Of a DNA stretch of 64,000 bases, positions 44,095-53,255 are shown piece by piece (position 1 is the stretch's first letter; every line of letters begins with the position of its first letter). This DNA is from Lachnoanaerobaculum umeaense (GTDB taxonomy: Bacteria > Bacillota > Clostridia > Lachnospirales > Lachnospiraceae). Below the pieces are notes generated by a model. It ran no database searches, was not told the origin of the DNA, and saw nothing but the letters and a program-made list of their open reading frames with translations. Made by a program: the position numbers and the translations under genes. The stretch is taken from positions 1,674,001-1,738,000 of the forward strand of contig NZ_CP032364.1 of NCBI RefSeq assembly GCF_003589745.1. Reading direction: 5' to 3'.

Positions 44095-45486
44095 TTATTT
44101 TTCTGACAGATACTCGTCTATTCCTCTTGCACCTGCTCTTCCGGCCTCCATAGCCAAAATAACAGTAGCTGCGCCTGTTACAGCATCACCACCCGCGAAA
44201 ACTCCTTTTCTTGAGGTTTGTCCGGTTTTCTCGTCAGCTTCAATACATTTCCACTTGTTAATATCAAGACCATCGGTAGTTCTTGCAATAAGCGGATTTG
44301 GTGAAGTACCAAGTGACATAATAACAGTGTCACAATCAATAACAAATTCACTATCCTTTATCTCTACAGGTCTTCTTCTTCCACTGGCATCCGGCTCTCC
44401 AAGTTCCATTCTGACAACCTTCATTCCCTTTACCCATCCTTTTTCATCCTCAAGGATCTCAACAGGGTTTGTCAAAATATCAAATATAATACCTTCCTGC
44501 TTTGCATGGTGAACTTCTTCAACTCTTGCAGGCAATTCAGCTTCACTTCTTCTATAGACTACATGCACCTCTGCACCAAGTCTTAAAGCAGTTCTTGCAG
44601 CATCCATAGCCACATTTCCACCACCTACAACACATACCTTTTTGCTCTTTATGATAGGTGTATGATAGTCATCTCTGAAGGCCTTCATAAGGTTGTTTCT
44701 TGTAAGATACTCATTAGCTGAGAATACACCGTTTGCATTCTCACCCGGAATACCCATAAACATTGGAAGACCTGCACCTGAACCGATAAATACAGCATCA
44801 AATCCCTCTTCTTCCAAGAGTTCATCTATAGTAACAGTTTTTCCAATAATAACATCTGTCTCAATTTTCACTCCAAGATCTACAACATTTTGTATCTCCG
44901 GTAGAACCACATCATCTTTTGGTAATCTGAACTCAGGTATACCATATATCAAAACTCCACCCGGCTCATGCAGTGCTTCAAATATGGTCACTTCATATCC
45001 AAGCTTTGCCAAATCACCTGCACAGCTAAGTCCTGCAGGACCTGAACCTATTACAGCTACTTTTTTTCCATTCTTATTAGGATTTGCCTTAGGCTTAATA
45101 CCCATTTTTCTTGCAGTATCAGCCACATATCTTTCAAGCTTACCGATAGAAACAGCCTCACCTCTGTTTCCTCTAATACACACACCTTCACACTGTGTTT
45201 CCTGTGGACAAACTCTTCCACATACTGCCGGCAATGAGCTTGACTGTGCAATAACATCTGACGCACCTTCAATATTGTCCTTTAAAATCTCCTGAATAAA
45301 TGCAGGTATATCTATTGATACAGGGCAACCCTGTATACATTTTGCATTCTTACAATTAAAGCATCTTGTAGCCTCTGCCATAGCCTCTTCTTTAGAGTAT
45401 CCAAGACATACCTCTTCAAAGTTTCTAGCTCTTACCTCAGGCTCCTGTTCAGCAACAGCAACTTTCTTCCACATATCCTGTGCCAT
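44095..45486 (-). CDS. nfnB: NfnB-type large subunit (NADPH-dependent glutamate synthase small-chain family, GltA)
   Basis: 463 residues. N-terminal domain with two 4Fe-4S motifs (CFNCKNAKCIQGCP and CGRVCPQETQCEGVC), then FAD-binding GSGPAGLSCAGDLAKLGY and NADP-binding VVGGGNVAMDAARTALRLG. The fold is shared by glutamate synthase small chain and NfnB. Because it directly follows a FAD/NAD-binding ferredoxin-NADP reductase-type subunit with a one-base overlap and there is no glutamate synthase large chain, it is read as NfnB of the electron-bifurcating NADH-dependent reduced ferredoxin:NADP+ oxidoreductase. Glutamate synthase use is the alternative. Confidence 0.88.
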   Translation of the reverse strand: MAQDMWKKVAVAEQEPEVRARNFEEVCLGYSKEEAMAEATRCFNCKNAKCIQGCPVSIDIPAFIQEILKDNIEGASDVIAQSSSLPAVCGRVCPQETQCEGVCIRGNRGEAVSIGKLERYVADTARKMGIKPKANPNKNGKKVAVIGSGPAGLSCAGDLAKLGYEVTIFEALHEPGGVLIYGIPEFRLPKDDVVLPEIQNVVDLGVKIETDVIIGKTVTIDELLEEEGFDAVFIGSGAGLPMFMGIPGENANGVFSANEYLTRNNLMKAFRDDYHTPIIKSKKVCVVGGGNVAMDAARTALRLGAEVHVVYRRSEAELPARVEEVHHAKQEGIIFDILTNPVEILEDEKGWVKGMKVVRMELGEPDASGRRRPVEIKDSEFVIDCDTVIMSLGTSPNPLIARTTDGLDINKWKCIEADEKTGQTSRKGVFAGGDAVTGAATVILAMEAGRAGARGIDEYLSEK

Positions 45487-46379
45487 TATTTGTCACCTCC
45501 ACATACGCCACATCCTCCATGATGTGTTTCGCCTTCTATGATCTTCAAAAGTTCTTTGCCTTCTTCTGTCTTATAAATCTGCAATCTTTGAAGTGCTTCG
45601 TTAAAATTGATCTTATGAGCATCAAACTCAGGACCATCAACACATGCAAATTTAATTTCATCACCTACAGACAGTCTGCAAGCACCACACATACCTGTAC
45701 CGTCTACCATTATAGTATTCATACTTGCGATTGTAGGTATGCCAAGTTCTTTTGTAAGAAGTGAAACAAATTTCATCATAATCATAGGACCGATAACTAC
45801 GCAATGATCATATTTCTTGCCTTCATTTTCAACAAGATCTTTCACCTTATCCGTTACAAGTCCCTTGAATCCATAAGAACCGTCATCTGTACATACATAT
45901 AAATTATCAGAAACCGACTTAAGTTCATCCTCAAGAATAACAAAATCCTTACTCTTTGCACCTTGAACAACATCAGCCTTTATACCTCTCTCAAAGAGCC
46001 ATTTAACCTGTGGATATACAGGTGCTGTTCCAAGTCCTCCGGCCACAAAAAGAATTTTCTTCTTCTTCAGCTCCTCTATATCCTCTGAAACAAGATCGCT
46101 TGCATTTCCAAGAGGTCCTACAAAGTCCATAAACTCATCGCCTTCTTTAAGTTCATCTGCAATCAGTCTGGTTGAGCCACCAATAACCTGAATAACAATA
46201 GTAACAGTTCCTGCTTCGCGATCATAATCACAGATAGTCAAAGGAATTCTCTCACCCTGCTTATCCTGTTTTACAATAACAAACTCTCCGGGGAGACATT
46301 TTGCTGCTACTCTTTTAGCCAAAACATCAAACAAAAAAATGTTCTCAGCTAATTGTCTTTTCTTCACAATAGGAAACAT
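45486..46379 (-). CDS. nfnA: NfnA-type small subunit (ferredoxin-NADP reductase / dihydroorotate dehydrogenase electron-transfer family)
   Basis: 297 residues. FAD-binding barrel (RIPLTICDYDREAGTVTIV), NAD-binding half with FVAGGLGTAPVYPQ, and a C-terminal 2Fe-2S site in GTGMCGACRLSV with a further Cys in KFACVDGPEF. A Gly/Cys-rich HHGGCGVCGGDK tail follows. NfnA carries the FAD that takes electrons from NADH side. GGAGGG lies before the ATG. First gene of the nfnAB operon. A PyrK role is unlikely because no pyrimidine genes are near and NfnB follows. Confidence 0.88.
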   Translation of the reverse strand: MFPIVKKRQLAENIFLFDVLAKRVAAKCLPGEFVIVKQDKQGERIPLTICDYDREAGTVTIVIQVIGGSTRLIADELKEGDEFMDFVGPLGNASDLVSEDIEELKKKKILFVAGGLGTAPVYPQVKWLFERGIKADVVQGAKSKDFVILEDELKSVSDNLYVCTDDGSYGFKGLVTDKVKDLVENEGKKYDHCVVIGPMIMMKFVSLLTKELGIPTIASMNTIMVDGTGMCGACRLSVGDEIKFACVDGPEFDAHKINFNEALQRLQIYKTEEGKELLKIIEGETHHGGCGVCGGDK

Positions 46380-46418
46380 ATTGCTTATCCCTCCAAAATT
46401 AGATAAAATCTCATATCT

Positions 46419-46447
46419 ATACTATCATAAAAATTTAAAAAAACCAA
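46419..46447 (-). promoter_or_regulatory. Promoter of nfnAB
   Basis: TTGGTT (46442-46447), 17 bases, TAGTAT (46419-46424) on the minus strand, about 40 bases before the ATG. Confidence 0.55.
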
Positions 46448-46516
46448 GCTAAATAAAGCACTTTATCAGATAAATCGTTATTTTTTTAGCTATTTTGATA
46501 ATAAATATTATTATTG

Positions 46517-47542
46517 CTATCTATTCATTTCAAACTTATACCCCTCAGTCATGTTATGGTCTGCTATAATACTGTCTATATCATTTCTATTTGATGATGG
46601 AACATCTCCAGGTATAGTATTTTTTACTGCCGAATATGCATTACCATATGCAATAGCTTTTGCACAGTCCAGTCTATAGTGAAGCAGACCATACAATGCC
46701 CCTGCTATATAAGCATCACCACTACCTATCCTATCCACTACATCAATAGATTTATATGGTTTTTCAGTATAATATTCATCCTGATAAGCATTATATATCA
46801 CTGATCCGAAATCATGTACCTTAGGAGAATGCACTGTTCTTTGTGTTGAAGCTACAATAGATATAGGGTATTCATCCGTAAATGACTTCATAATTTCCCG
46901 TACATCTCCACTCTTTCCAAAGGTAAGTCTGGCAGTATCCTCAGAACAAAAGAAAATATCCACATATGGCAATACTTTCTCTATAACCTCTCTTGCTTCC
47001 TCGCCTGACCACAAATTCGCTCTAAAATTTACATCAAAAGATATTATTGATCCGTTTTTCTTAAATCTCTTTATCATTTCTATAGCAGTTTCTCTGGATT
47101 TTTCACAAAGTGCCAATGTAATGCCGGTTGTATGAAAACAGGTAGTAGACTTGTACATATTTTCTTTAAATTCATTTATATTTATATTTTCAAAGCAAGA
47201 ATTTTTTCTATCATATATTACATTAGGCTTTCTTGGGTAGGCACCATTTTCATAAAAATATATTCCTACCCTTGCATCTTTATTTGAATCATAGATTATA
47301 TAATCATCACTTATACCATAAGATCTTATAGTATTCTTTATGTATGCCCCTATTTCATGTGATGGTAGTTTAGTAATAACCCCTGTCTTAAGTCCAAGTA
47401 AAGATGCACCCACAGCTACATTCAGCTCTGCTCCTCCCACTTGCCTTATAAGTGTATCCCCCCTTACAAGTCTGTCATCTCTGACAGGTGAAAGTCTTAA
47501 AAGTGCCTGACCTAAAGTCAATAAATCAAATGTTTTCTCCAT
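46517..47542 (-). CDS. kdgK: PfkB-family sugar kinase, probably 2-keto-3-deoxygluconate kinase
   Basis: 341 residues. Ribokinase fold: N-terminal LTLGQALLRLSPV and VGGAELNVAVGASLLGL, catalytic motif DRIGSGDAYIAGALYG with Asp as base, and ISFDVNFRANLW in the middle, typical of KdgK. A TTG at 47557 is in frame; the ATG at 47542 has AAGG about eight bases away. No other pectin or Entner-Doudoroff gene is visible here, so substrate is assigned on sequence type alone; another sugar acid or ketose is possible. It lies 106 bases after folA. Confidence 0.78.
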   Translation of the reverse strand: MEKTFDLLTLGQALLRLSPVRDDRLVRGDTLIRQVGGAELNVAVGASLLGLKTGVITKLPSHEIGAYIKNTIRSYGISDDYIIYDSNKDARVGIYFYENGAYPRKPNVIYDRKNSCFENININEFKENMYKSTTCFHTTGITLALCEKSRETAIEMIKRFKKNGSIISFDVNFRANLWSGEEAREVIEKVLPYVDIFFCSEDTARLTFGKSGDVREIMKSFTDEYPISIVASTQRTVHSPKVHDFGSVIYNAYQDEYYTEKPYKSIDVVDRIGSGDAYIAGALYGLLHYRLDCAKAIAYGNAYSAVKNTIPGDVPSSNRNDIDSIIADHNMTEGYKFEMNR

Positions 47543-47648
47543 CTCTTTGCCTTTCAAAAATATATTATAAGTTTTATAGTCCTTATTTTTTAATCAACAC
47601 AGCAATTCTTTCCAGCCTATGCAGTGATCGTAAAATTACGGACCCATA

Positions 47649-48143
47649 TCACTTTCTCTTATATAACCTGAATGTATATGGTATATCAAAATAAGTTTCT
47701 TCCTCAGTTTCAAGGACCATAATCCATTCATTATCTGCATCTAAATTCAAAAAATACCTGTCTGCTTCATACTCATAGTCAATATATGTAACATGGGCAA
47801 TATTACAATAGGGCAAGAAATCCCTATAAATACTTTCTCCCCCTATAATAAAAACATCACCATCATTTATATTATTTTCTTTCAGGTACTCAATACATGA
47901 ATCTACACTATTCAATACAGTGGCACCCTTTATCTTTAAATTTTTATCATTTGATAAAACTATATTTTTTCTTTCAGGTAGCGGCTGAGAGCCGGGAAGA
48001 GATAATAATGTATTATGTCCCATTATTATCACCTTTCCCATAGTCTCCTCTCTAAAAAGCTTTTTATCTCTAGGTATTGAAACCAAAAGTTTTCCTTTAT
48101 TTCCTATACCCCATTTTTTGTCTACTGAAACAATTATATTCAT
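47649..48143 (-). CDS. folA: Dihydrofolate reductase
   Basis: 164 residues. MNIIVSVDKKWGIGNKGKLL carries the Met20-loop motif (WGIGN), then IPRDKKLFREETMGKVIIMG, and DVFIIGGESIYRDFLP holds the NADPH-binding GG. Reduces dihydrofolate, which is produced when ThyA-type thymidylate synthase works. Only one base separates it from the preceding ThyX-like gene, a pairing of functional interest because classical ThyX makes tetrahydrofolate directly. Confidence 0.93.
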   Translation of the reverse strand: MNIIVSVDKKWGIGNKGKLLVSIPRDKKLFREETMGKVIIMGHNTLLSLPGSQPLPERKNIVLSNDKNLKIKGATVLNSVDSCIEYLKENNINDGDVFIIGGESIYRDFLPYCNIAHVTYIDYEYEADRYFLNLDADNEWIMVLETEEETYFDIPYTFRLYKRK

Positions 48144-48144
48144 T

Positions 48145-48768
48145 CTATTCCTCAGCTATAATAATTTCATCTGAATATGGCAATGTCTTTATCCAATCAC
48201 AAAAGCTTCTCCACTCATCAAGCTTATGATTCTTTCTGGATCTATATATATTCACAAGTGTCTCATAATTCAATGTACATGTTCTCATCTGATTATAGCT
48301 TGATGGCAAAAGTTGTATCAAGTCATACCACAACACCTTATCCTTATTATCTACATACTCAAGTCTTATCTTTTCCAACTCATCAACAAGATTTCTAAGA
48401 ACATTCATACCATTGTCTGTAAGATGATCATGTGAAAAATCATCTATTTCAAAAGGTTTTGAATGAATCTTATGCATAGTAGATGTAGAATTCGCAACTG
48501 TACCAACTTTGTATGTATCGTATTCTTTCCACCAATATAGTGGTGCCGTTATATCGACTGAAAGCATTATCTGTCTTATAAACTTTCTATGGTCACTCGT
48601 TCCGGCATTCCTAAGTCTTTTCGCAAGCGAAAGATCATTTTCACCCAAAATATATTGTCCGTTTTCATCATAATAGCTATCCGATCTTGCCCAAGAGTTC
48701 ATAGGATTTCTCGCTCCTCTTATGGCATTCTCAAAATTCATCACATAGCATCTATCAAAATCTATCAT
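48145..48768 (-). CDS. ThyX-like protein (divergent FAD-dependent thymidylate synthase homologue), function unproven
   Basis: 207 residues, near the usual ThyX length. The block SDHRKFIRQIMLSVDITAPL followed by YWWKEYDTYKVGTVANSTST (about 58-97) sits where ThyX proteins have the substrate region ending in RHRxxSxNExSxRY; that signature is not conserved here (TYKVGTVANSTST). Helices before and after fit the ThyX layout. The similarity is by eye only. The ATG at 48780 lacks a ribosome site and GGAG serves the ATG at 48768. The gene overlaps the Nudix gene by 14 bases and precedes folA by one base, a nucleotide/folate context. Possibly an altered thymidylate synthase or a relative with another pyrimidine substrate. 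Confidence 0.55.
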   Translation of the reverse strand: MIDFDRCYVMNFENAIRGARNPMNSWARSDSYYDENGQYILGENDLSLAKRLRNAGTSDHRKFIRQIMLSVDITAPLYWWKEYDTYKVGTVANSTSTMHKIHSKPFEIDDFSHDHLTDNGMNVLRNLVDELEKIRLEYVDNKDKVLWYDLIQLLPSSYNQMRTCTLNYETLVNIYRSRKNHKLDEWRSFCDWIKTLPYSDEIIIAEE

Positions 48769-49201
48769 CCCATCTCCCATTTCTCTTTAATTCCATATAA
48801 ATATTATAGCCTCTTTCTAGCATCATCCTTTCATTTGAAAATTTTAAAAGATGAAAGGACTCATGATATTTATAATAACCTGAATCTACAAAATACTCTT
48901 CTCTTTGCGGCCTTGAAAAGTAACTGTCAGTCTTCATCAAGAACCAATGTACTCTCTTATCAATTATCTCCGTACTTGTATTAAATGTATAATGGCTTGT
49001 ACCTATAAATTGTACTATCCTTGCCTTTGCTCCGGTTTCTTCGTAAACCTCTCTTAGTGCAGTCTGTTCAAATGTTTCGCCCTCTTCCACAGTTCCCTTA
49101 GGCAAAACCCATCCCTCATATTTATTTTTATAATTCTTAAACAAGGTCAATATCTTACCATGATATATAACTACACCACCGCAGCTGGTTGCTTCTATCA
49201 T
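48755..49201 (-). CDS. Nudix hydrolase
   Basis: 148 residues. A perfect Nudix box runs from Gly36 to Ala58: GTVEEGETFEQTALREVYEE then TGA. The fold begins EATSCGGVVIYHGKILTL. Members cut nucleoside diphosphates linked to another group (8-oxo-dGTP, ADP-ribose, diadenosine polyphosphates); the sequence does not tell which, although WVLPKG resembles the diadenosine tetraphosphate-type group. Overlaps the ThyX-like gene, so both are made together. A ribosome site (AGGTGTGG) precedes ATG. Confidence 0.9.
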   Translation of the reverse strand: MIEATSCGGVVIYHGKILTLFKNYKNKYEGWVLPKGTVEEGETFEQTALREVYEETGAKARIVQFIGTSHYTFNTSTEIIDKRVHWFLMKTDSYFSRPQREEYFVDSGYYKYHESFHLLKFSNERMMLERGYNIYMELKRNGRWDDRF

Positions 49202-49269
49202 TCCACACCTCCACTTTAGTGATACCTAAAAGAAGTATAAACCAATGCAGCATTATAGTAAAGAACATA

Positions 49270-51510
49270 TCACTCTATACCTCTCTTCAAATGCCCTCTC
49301 GTAAAATCAGATATATTACTTACATCAATACCCTTCCAAAAATCATCTATATATTTTTTCAAAATAACTTTTGTTTCTTTGTAGTCTTCAGTAGTAAACC
49401 AAATTCTCAATATGGCGGGATCAAGTTTCTTTATATCCTTTTCCATACCTATTATTGAAAGAGGTTTGGAGTTCAATATAGTATTATAGCAAAAATCACA
49501 ATGTGTCTTAACCTGCATCTCAATATTTTTCCTGTCTTTTAATATAAGGATCTCTTTCTTATGGTCACAACCCTTTGTAGTCTTTTTAAGGCATTGTGCT
49601 GATACCATCATTGGAATCTTGCCATAAGCTATCATTTCATTTCCGTAATCTTTCAGCTGTCTCATCTCATTAAGATTCAACTCCAGAGGATATGTAAGCC
49701 TTTTTACATCAAATTTTTCATTATAAAAATTCATAGTACTCTTATTATAGGCATATATATTATAGTCAAGTATAATATTGGCATCTTTATCTATATTTTC
49801 TCTGATATAAAAGATCTCTTCTAAACTTCTAACTATAAAGTTGTCAAATTTATAACTCATTATTAAGTCCAAATTCTTCTCAAAAAATTTCTTTGCCTCT
49901 TCTCTAAAAATATGTGGCATATACAGATTACATGCTCCGGTATATAACTTTATATTGTTAAAAAATTTTCCAAACGAAGGAGTGCCAATAAGTTCACTTT
50001 CTATACTCAACTCATCAAATATTATATTTTCATTCTTTGCGAAATCAATAGTCGCCTCTATTTGCTCTATACTCTCACAAAGTATATTAAATTTTATTTT
50101 CTCATTATTTTTTCTGTTTATAGATGGATATATAAAGCCCTCATACTCTCTTACATTAGAATCATCTCTTGTATATCTTTTCAAGATTTCAAGGCTTAAT
50201 TTCTCCAAAGCCTCTCTCCTTATTTCATTCAATGCTTTTAACGGTACAAAAATATTATCATCCATATCAACATTCAAATTTTCAAAATAAAAAAAAGTAT
50301 TGCCCGTCTTTTTAAGCTGCTTATCCACATCTTCATAGCAGATTGCCTTCGTCTTTGCCTGCTGTACCAAATCTCCGTTAACTTCAACAGCTATATGATT
50401 GTCTTTACAGTCTCTTCTATATACTTCCTTTAAATCATTTGCACTAACCTCAAAGACAATCGGAGTATTTTCCTTGATTTTTATAGAGCCAAAAATCGGC
50501 AGCTGTCTCTTACCTTCTACAAAAGTCTTATCCAGATATTCAAAATACTTAGCATTGGCCTGCTTGTTATCAGGCTTTTCATTAATCGCTATCATATCCC
50601 TGCCATTATGTTCCTTGTAATAGCCATCTGTTTGTCCGCCTCTATCAAATAGATCTAAAAGAAGCTTCCTATCAGCCTTATCCACCTTATAACCGGCTCT
50701 CCCTCTTTCTTTATAAAGGTCTAAATATTTCCTCCAAATACTTACAACACCTGCAGTGTATCTTGGTGCTTTCATCCTTCCCTCTATCTTTAGAGAATCA
50801 ATACCGGCATCTATTATATCCGGCAAAATATCCAAACTACAAAGATCCTTACAACTGAGCAAATTTCTTTCATCGGATTTATTTAACTTTTTCTCATCAT
50901 CATATACATCATATGGCAATCTGCATGTTTGTGCACACCTACCTCTATTTCCGCTCCTGCCACCAATCATAGAGCTCATAAGGCATTGACCTGAATAAGA
51001 GTAACATAATGCTCCATGTACAAAACATTCTATTTCAATATCGCTCTTTTTATCAATATCTCTTATCTCTTCTAAAGATATCTCTCTAGCCGGAACTATT
51101 CTGCTTGCCCCTTGATTTTTCAAAAATATAGCACCATAGCTTCCGGTTATAGTCATCTGAGTACTGGCATGTATAGGTAAATCCGGAAAATGTTTCCTTA
51201 TAAACTCAAACACTCCCAAATCTTGTACTATAACTGCATCAACTCCGGCATGGTAATAAGTCTTTATATAGTCAAAAAGCTCTCCCATCTCATTTTCCTT
51301 TAAGAGAGTATTTATTGTCATATAGACATTCACTCCAAAGGTATGAGCGTATTCAATACCTTTTATCAAAACATCTTCATCCGGATTATCAGCATATGCT
51401 CTGGCAGAAAACTTTTTTCCTCCGATATATACTGCATCCGTCCCTGCATTGACAGCCGCCACAAGACTCTCATATGATCCGGCAGGGGCCAAAAGCTCTA
51501 TATTATTCAT
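49270..51510 (-). CDS. Peptidase U32 family protein with DUF3656 domain (RlhA/YdcP-like)
   Basis: 746 residues. The N-terminal U32 barrel has ELLAPAGSYESLVAAVNAGT, AVYIGGKKFSARAYA, EIECFVHGALCYSYSGQCLM and GGRSGNRGRCAQTCRLPY, the conserved Cys-rich signature of the family. Residues about 380-470 fit the DUF3656 domain. E. coli RlhA, of this long type, is needed for hydroxycytidine at 23S rRNA position 2501, so an RNA-modification role is likelier than collagenase. CDHKKEIL and HCDFCYN near the C terminus add four-Cys pattern. Two bases from ruvB. Confidence 0.88.
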   Translation of the reverse strand: MNNIELLAPAGSYESLVAAVNAGTDAVYIGGKKFSARAYADNPDEDVLIKGIEYAHTFGVNVYMTINTLLKENEMGELFDYIKTYYHAGVDAVIVQDLGVFEFIRKHFPDLPIHASTQMTITGSYGAIFLKNQGASRIVPAREISLEEIRDIDKKSDIEIECFVHGALCYSYSGQCLMSSMIGGRSGNRGRCAQTCRLPYDVYDDEKKLNKSDERNLLSCKDLCSLDILPDIIDAGIDSLKIEGRMKAPRYTAGVVSIWRKYLDLYKERGRAGYKVDKADRKLLLDLFDRGGQTDGYYKEHNGRDMIAINEKPDNKQANAKYFEYLDKTFVEGKRQLPIFGSIKIKENTPIVFEVSANDLKEVYRRDCKDNHIAVEVNGDLVQQAKTKAICYEDVDKQLKKTGNTFFYFENLNVDMDDNIFVPLKALNEIRREALEKLSLEILKRYTRDDSNVREYEGFIYPSINRKNNEKIKFNILCESIEQIEATIDFAKNENIIFDELSIESELIGTPSFGKFFNNIKLYTGACNLYMPHIFREEAKKFFEKNLDLIMSYKFDNFIVRSLEEIFYIRENIDKDANIILDYNIYAYNKSTMNFYNEKFDVKRLTYPLELNLNEMRQLKDYGNEMIAYGKIPMMVSAQCLKKTTKGCDHKKEILILKDRKNIEMQVKTHCDFCYNTILNSKPLSIIGMEKDIKKLDPAILRIWFTTEDYKETKVILKKYIDDFWKGIDVSNISDFTRGHLKRGIE

Positions 51511-51512
51511 TT

Positions 51513-52511
51513 CTAACCTTTCATTTCAATACCAAGGTGAATATATGCATTTTCAGTTGCAACTCTCCCACCCGGTGTTCTGTTTATAAGTCCATTCATT
51601 AAAAGATATGGCTCATACACTTCTTCCAGTGTACCGGCATCCTCACCTATTGCCGCACTCAAAGTATTTAGACCTACAGGACCTCCTCCAAACTTCTCTA
51701 TAATTGTCAAAAGTATCATCCTGTCATTATTATCAAGTCCCAACTTATCTACGTCCAAAGTATCAAGTGCATAGTCCGCTACTTTCTTATCTATAACCCC
51801 ATTATATTTTACCTGAGCAAAATCTCTTACTCTCTTTAATAGTCTGTTTGCAAGCCTTGGAGTACCACGACTCCTTCTTGCTATTTCTACAGCACCACTC
51901 TCATCTATTTCTACTCCCAAAACTATTGAAGAACGTTTCACAATCTCCTTTAACTCCTCAGTAGTATAAAACTCAAGTTTCTGTACCACTCCAAATCTGT
52001 CTCTAAGTGGTGCTGTAAGTAATCCGGCTCTGGTAGTCGCACCCACCAATGTAAACCTCGGCAAATCAAGCCTTATACTTCTGGCACCTGCATCCTTACC
52101 TATTATTATATCTATGGCAAAATCCTCCATAGCCGGATAAAGCACTTCTTCCACCTGTCGATTTAGCCTATGTATCTCGTCCACAAAAAGCACATCACCC
52201 TCATTTAAGTTATTTAAAATAGCAGCCATATCTCCGGGCTTTTCAATAGCCGGACCTGATGTCACTTTAAGATTTGTACCCATCTCATTTGCAATTATAT
52301 TACAAAGTGTAGTCTTTCCAAGACCCGGAGGTCCATAAAACAGCACATGGTCAAGACTTTCTTTTCTCAGCTTTGCAGCATCTATATAAATCTTAAGATT
52401 TTTTCTGATTTTCTCCTGACCTATATACTCATTCAAAAATTGCGGCCTTAAAGTTTTCTCTATTTGCTTATCTTCCTTAGTTACTTCTGTTGATATTATC
52501 CTCTTATCCAT
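51513..52511 (-). CDS. ruvB: Holliday junction branch migration ATPase RuvB
   Basis: 332 residues. Walker [14 protein letters not shown] (60-67), Walker [18 protein letters not shown], sensor region [21 protein letters not shown]-terminal winged helix with [16 protein letters not shown]. The motor that moves Holliday junctions with RuvA. A GTG at 52523 is in frame, but the ATG at 52511 matches the family N terminus. Directly downstream of ruvA. Confidence 0.98.
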   Translation of the reverse strand: MDKRIISTEVTKEDKQIEKTLRPQFLNEYIGQEKIRKNLKIYIDAAKLRKESLDHVLFYGPPGLGKTTLCNIIANEMGTNLKVTSGPAIEKPGDMAAILNNLNEGDVLFVDEIHRLNRQVEEVLYPAMEDFAIDIIIGKDAGARSIRLDLPRFTLVGATTRAGLLTAPLRDRFGVVQKLEFYTTEELKEIVKRSSIVLGVEIDESGAVEIARRSRGTPRLANRLLKRVRDFAQVKYNGVIDKKVADYALDTLDVDKLGLDNNDRMILLTIIEKFGGGPVGLNTLSAAIGEDAGTLEEVYEPYLLMNGLINRTPGGRVATENAYIHLGIEMKG

Positions 52512-52539
52512 TTTTATGCTCACTATACTTTATTGATTT

Positions 52540-53130
52540 CTAAAATATTGCCATTTTTTTCAAAGCAATCTTGAGTATATCTTCTGTTGTATCTGAATCA
52601 TTTATTTCAATACTTCTTACAGCCTTATACGCTTCACCGCTTGAATATCCCAAAGAGATTAGTGCTTCTACCACCTCTCCAAGAACGCCTGAATTACTTG
52701 TATTTTCAACCTCAACTGTAGTGATATAATTCAAATCCACCTTTTCCTTAAGATCAAGAATTATCCTCTTTGCAATCTTTGGACCGATACCCTGAGCAGC
52801 ACTTATAGCCTTATGATCCTCTGATACTATCGCCATCTTCAAATCAAATGTACTAAGTGTTGACAATATACTAAGGGCGGCCTTTGGTCCCACTCCATTT
52901 ATACCGATAAGTTTTTTAAACATAAGTAAATCATCCTTATTTAAAAAACCGTAAAGACTATGTGCATCTTCTGAAATCTTTAGATATGTATGTAGAAGGA
53001 CTTCACTTCCTTTTGTTATTTTCTCTATATCTCTAACACTGACAAACACCTCATATCCCAATCCGCCACATTCCACTATCACATTGTCAATACTTTTTTC
53101 TATTACAATTCCTTTTATATATGCAATCAT
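52540..53130 (-). CDS. ruvA: Holliday junction DNA-binding protein RuvA
   Basis: 196 residues, three domains: OB fold (MIAYIKGIVIEKSIDNVIVE), tandem helix-hairpin-helix (FKKLIGINGVGPKAALSILS and AISAAQGIGPKIAKRIILDL), and the C-terminal UBA-like domain (LGEVVEALISLGYSSGEAYK) that touches RuvB. AGGAAG precedes ATG. The upstream region carries a LexA-like box, consistent with SOS control of ruvAB. Confidence 0.98.
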   Translation of the reverse strand: MIAYIKGIVIEKSIDNVIVECGGLGYEVFVSVRDIEKITKGSEVLLHTYLKISEDAHSLYGFLNKDDLLMFKKLIGINGVGPKAALSILSTLSTFDLKMAIVSEDHKAISAAQGIGPKIAKRIILDLKEKVDLNYITTVEVENTSNSGVLGEVVEALISLGYSSGEAYKAVRSIEINDSDTTEDILKIALKKMAIF

Positions 53131-53162
53131 ATTTCTTCCTAAATATTTTCTATCTTTCCACT

Positions 53163-53192
53163 ATAATATCATATATCAAGATTACAAATCAA
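53163..53192 (-). promoter_or_regulatory. Probable promoter of ruvAB
   Basis: TTGATT (53187-53192), 18 bases, TATTAT (53163-53168) on the minus strand. An alternative pairing TTGTAA/TATAGT with 16 bases overlaps it. The LexA-like box begins eight bases behind the -35 box. Confidence 0.5.
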
Positions 53193-53199
53193 ATAAAAT

Positions 53200-53213
53200 C
53201 GAACACACTTTCG
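53200..53213. promoter_or_regulatory. LexA-type SOS box between ruvA and the YprB-like gene
   Basis: CGAACACACTTTCG fits the Gram-positive LexA consensus CGAACRNRYGTTYG with one mismatch (T for G at position 10). It lies between the divergent promoters and could control both. Confidence 0.65.
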
Positions 53214-53220
53214 TAAATTC

Positions 53221-53249
53221 TTGATTTAAATACGCTCAAACATTATAAT
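53221..53249 (+). promoter_or_regulatory. Promoter giving an apparently leaderless mRNA
   Basis: TTGATT (53221-53226), 17 bases, TATAAT (53244-53249). The ATG of the nuclease gene begins six bases after the -10 box, where transcription should start. Confidence 0.7.
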
Positions 53250-53255
53250 ACATAT

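Noticed and set aside
44693..45295. Open frame of 200 codons on the plus strand inside nfnB
   Set aside because: It is antisense to a well-supported gene, has no ribosome site and a composition expected from the complementary strand.
49202..49269. Possible small RNA between the U32 gene and the Nudix gene
   Set aside because: Only 68 bases, no stable hairpin or promoter seen; an ordinary operon gap.
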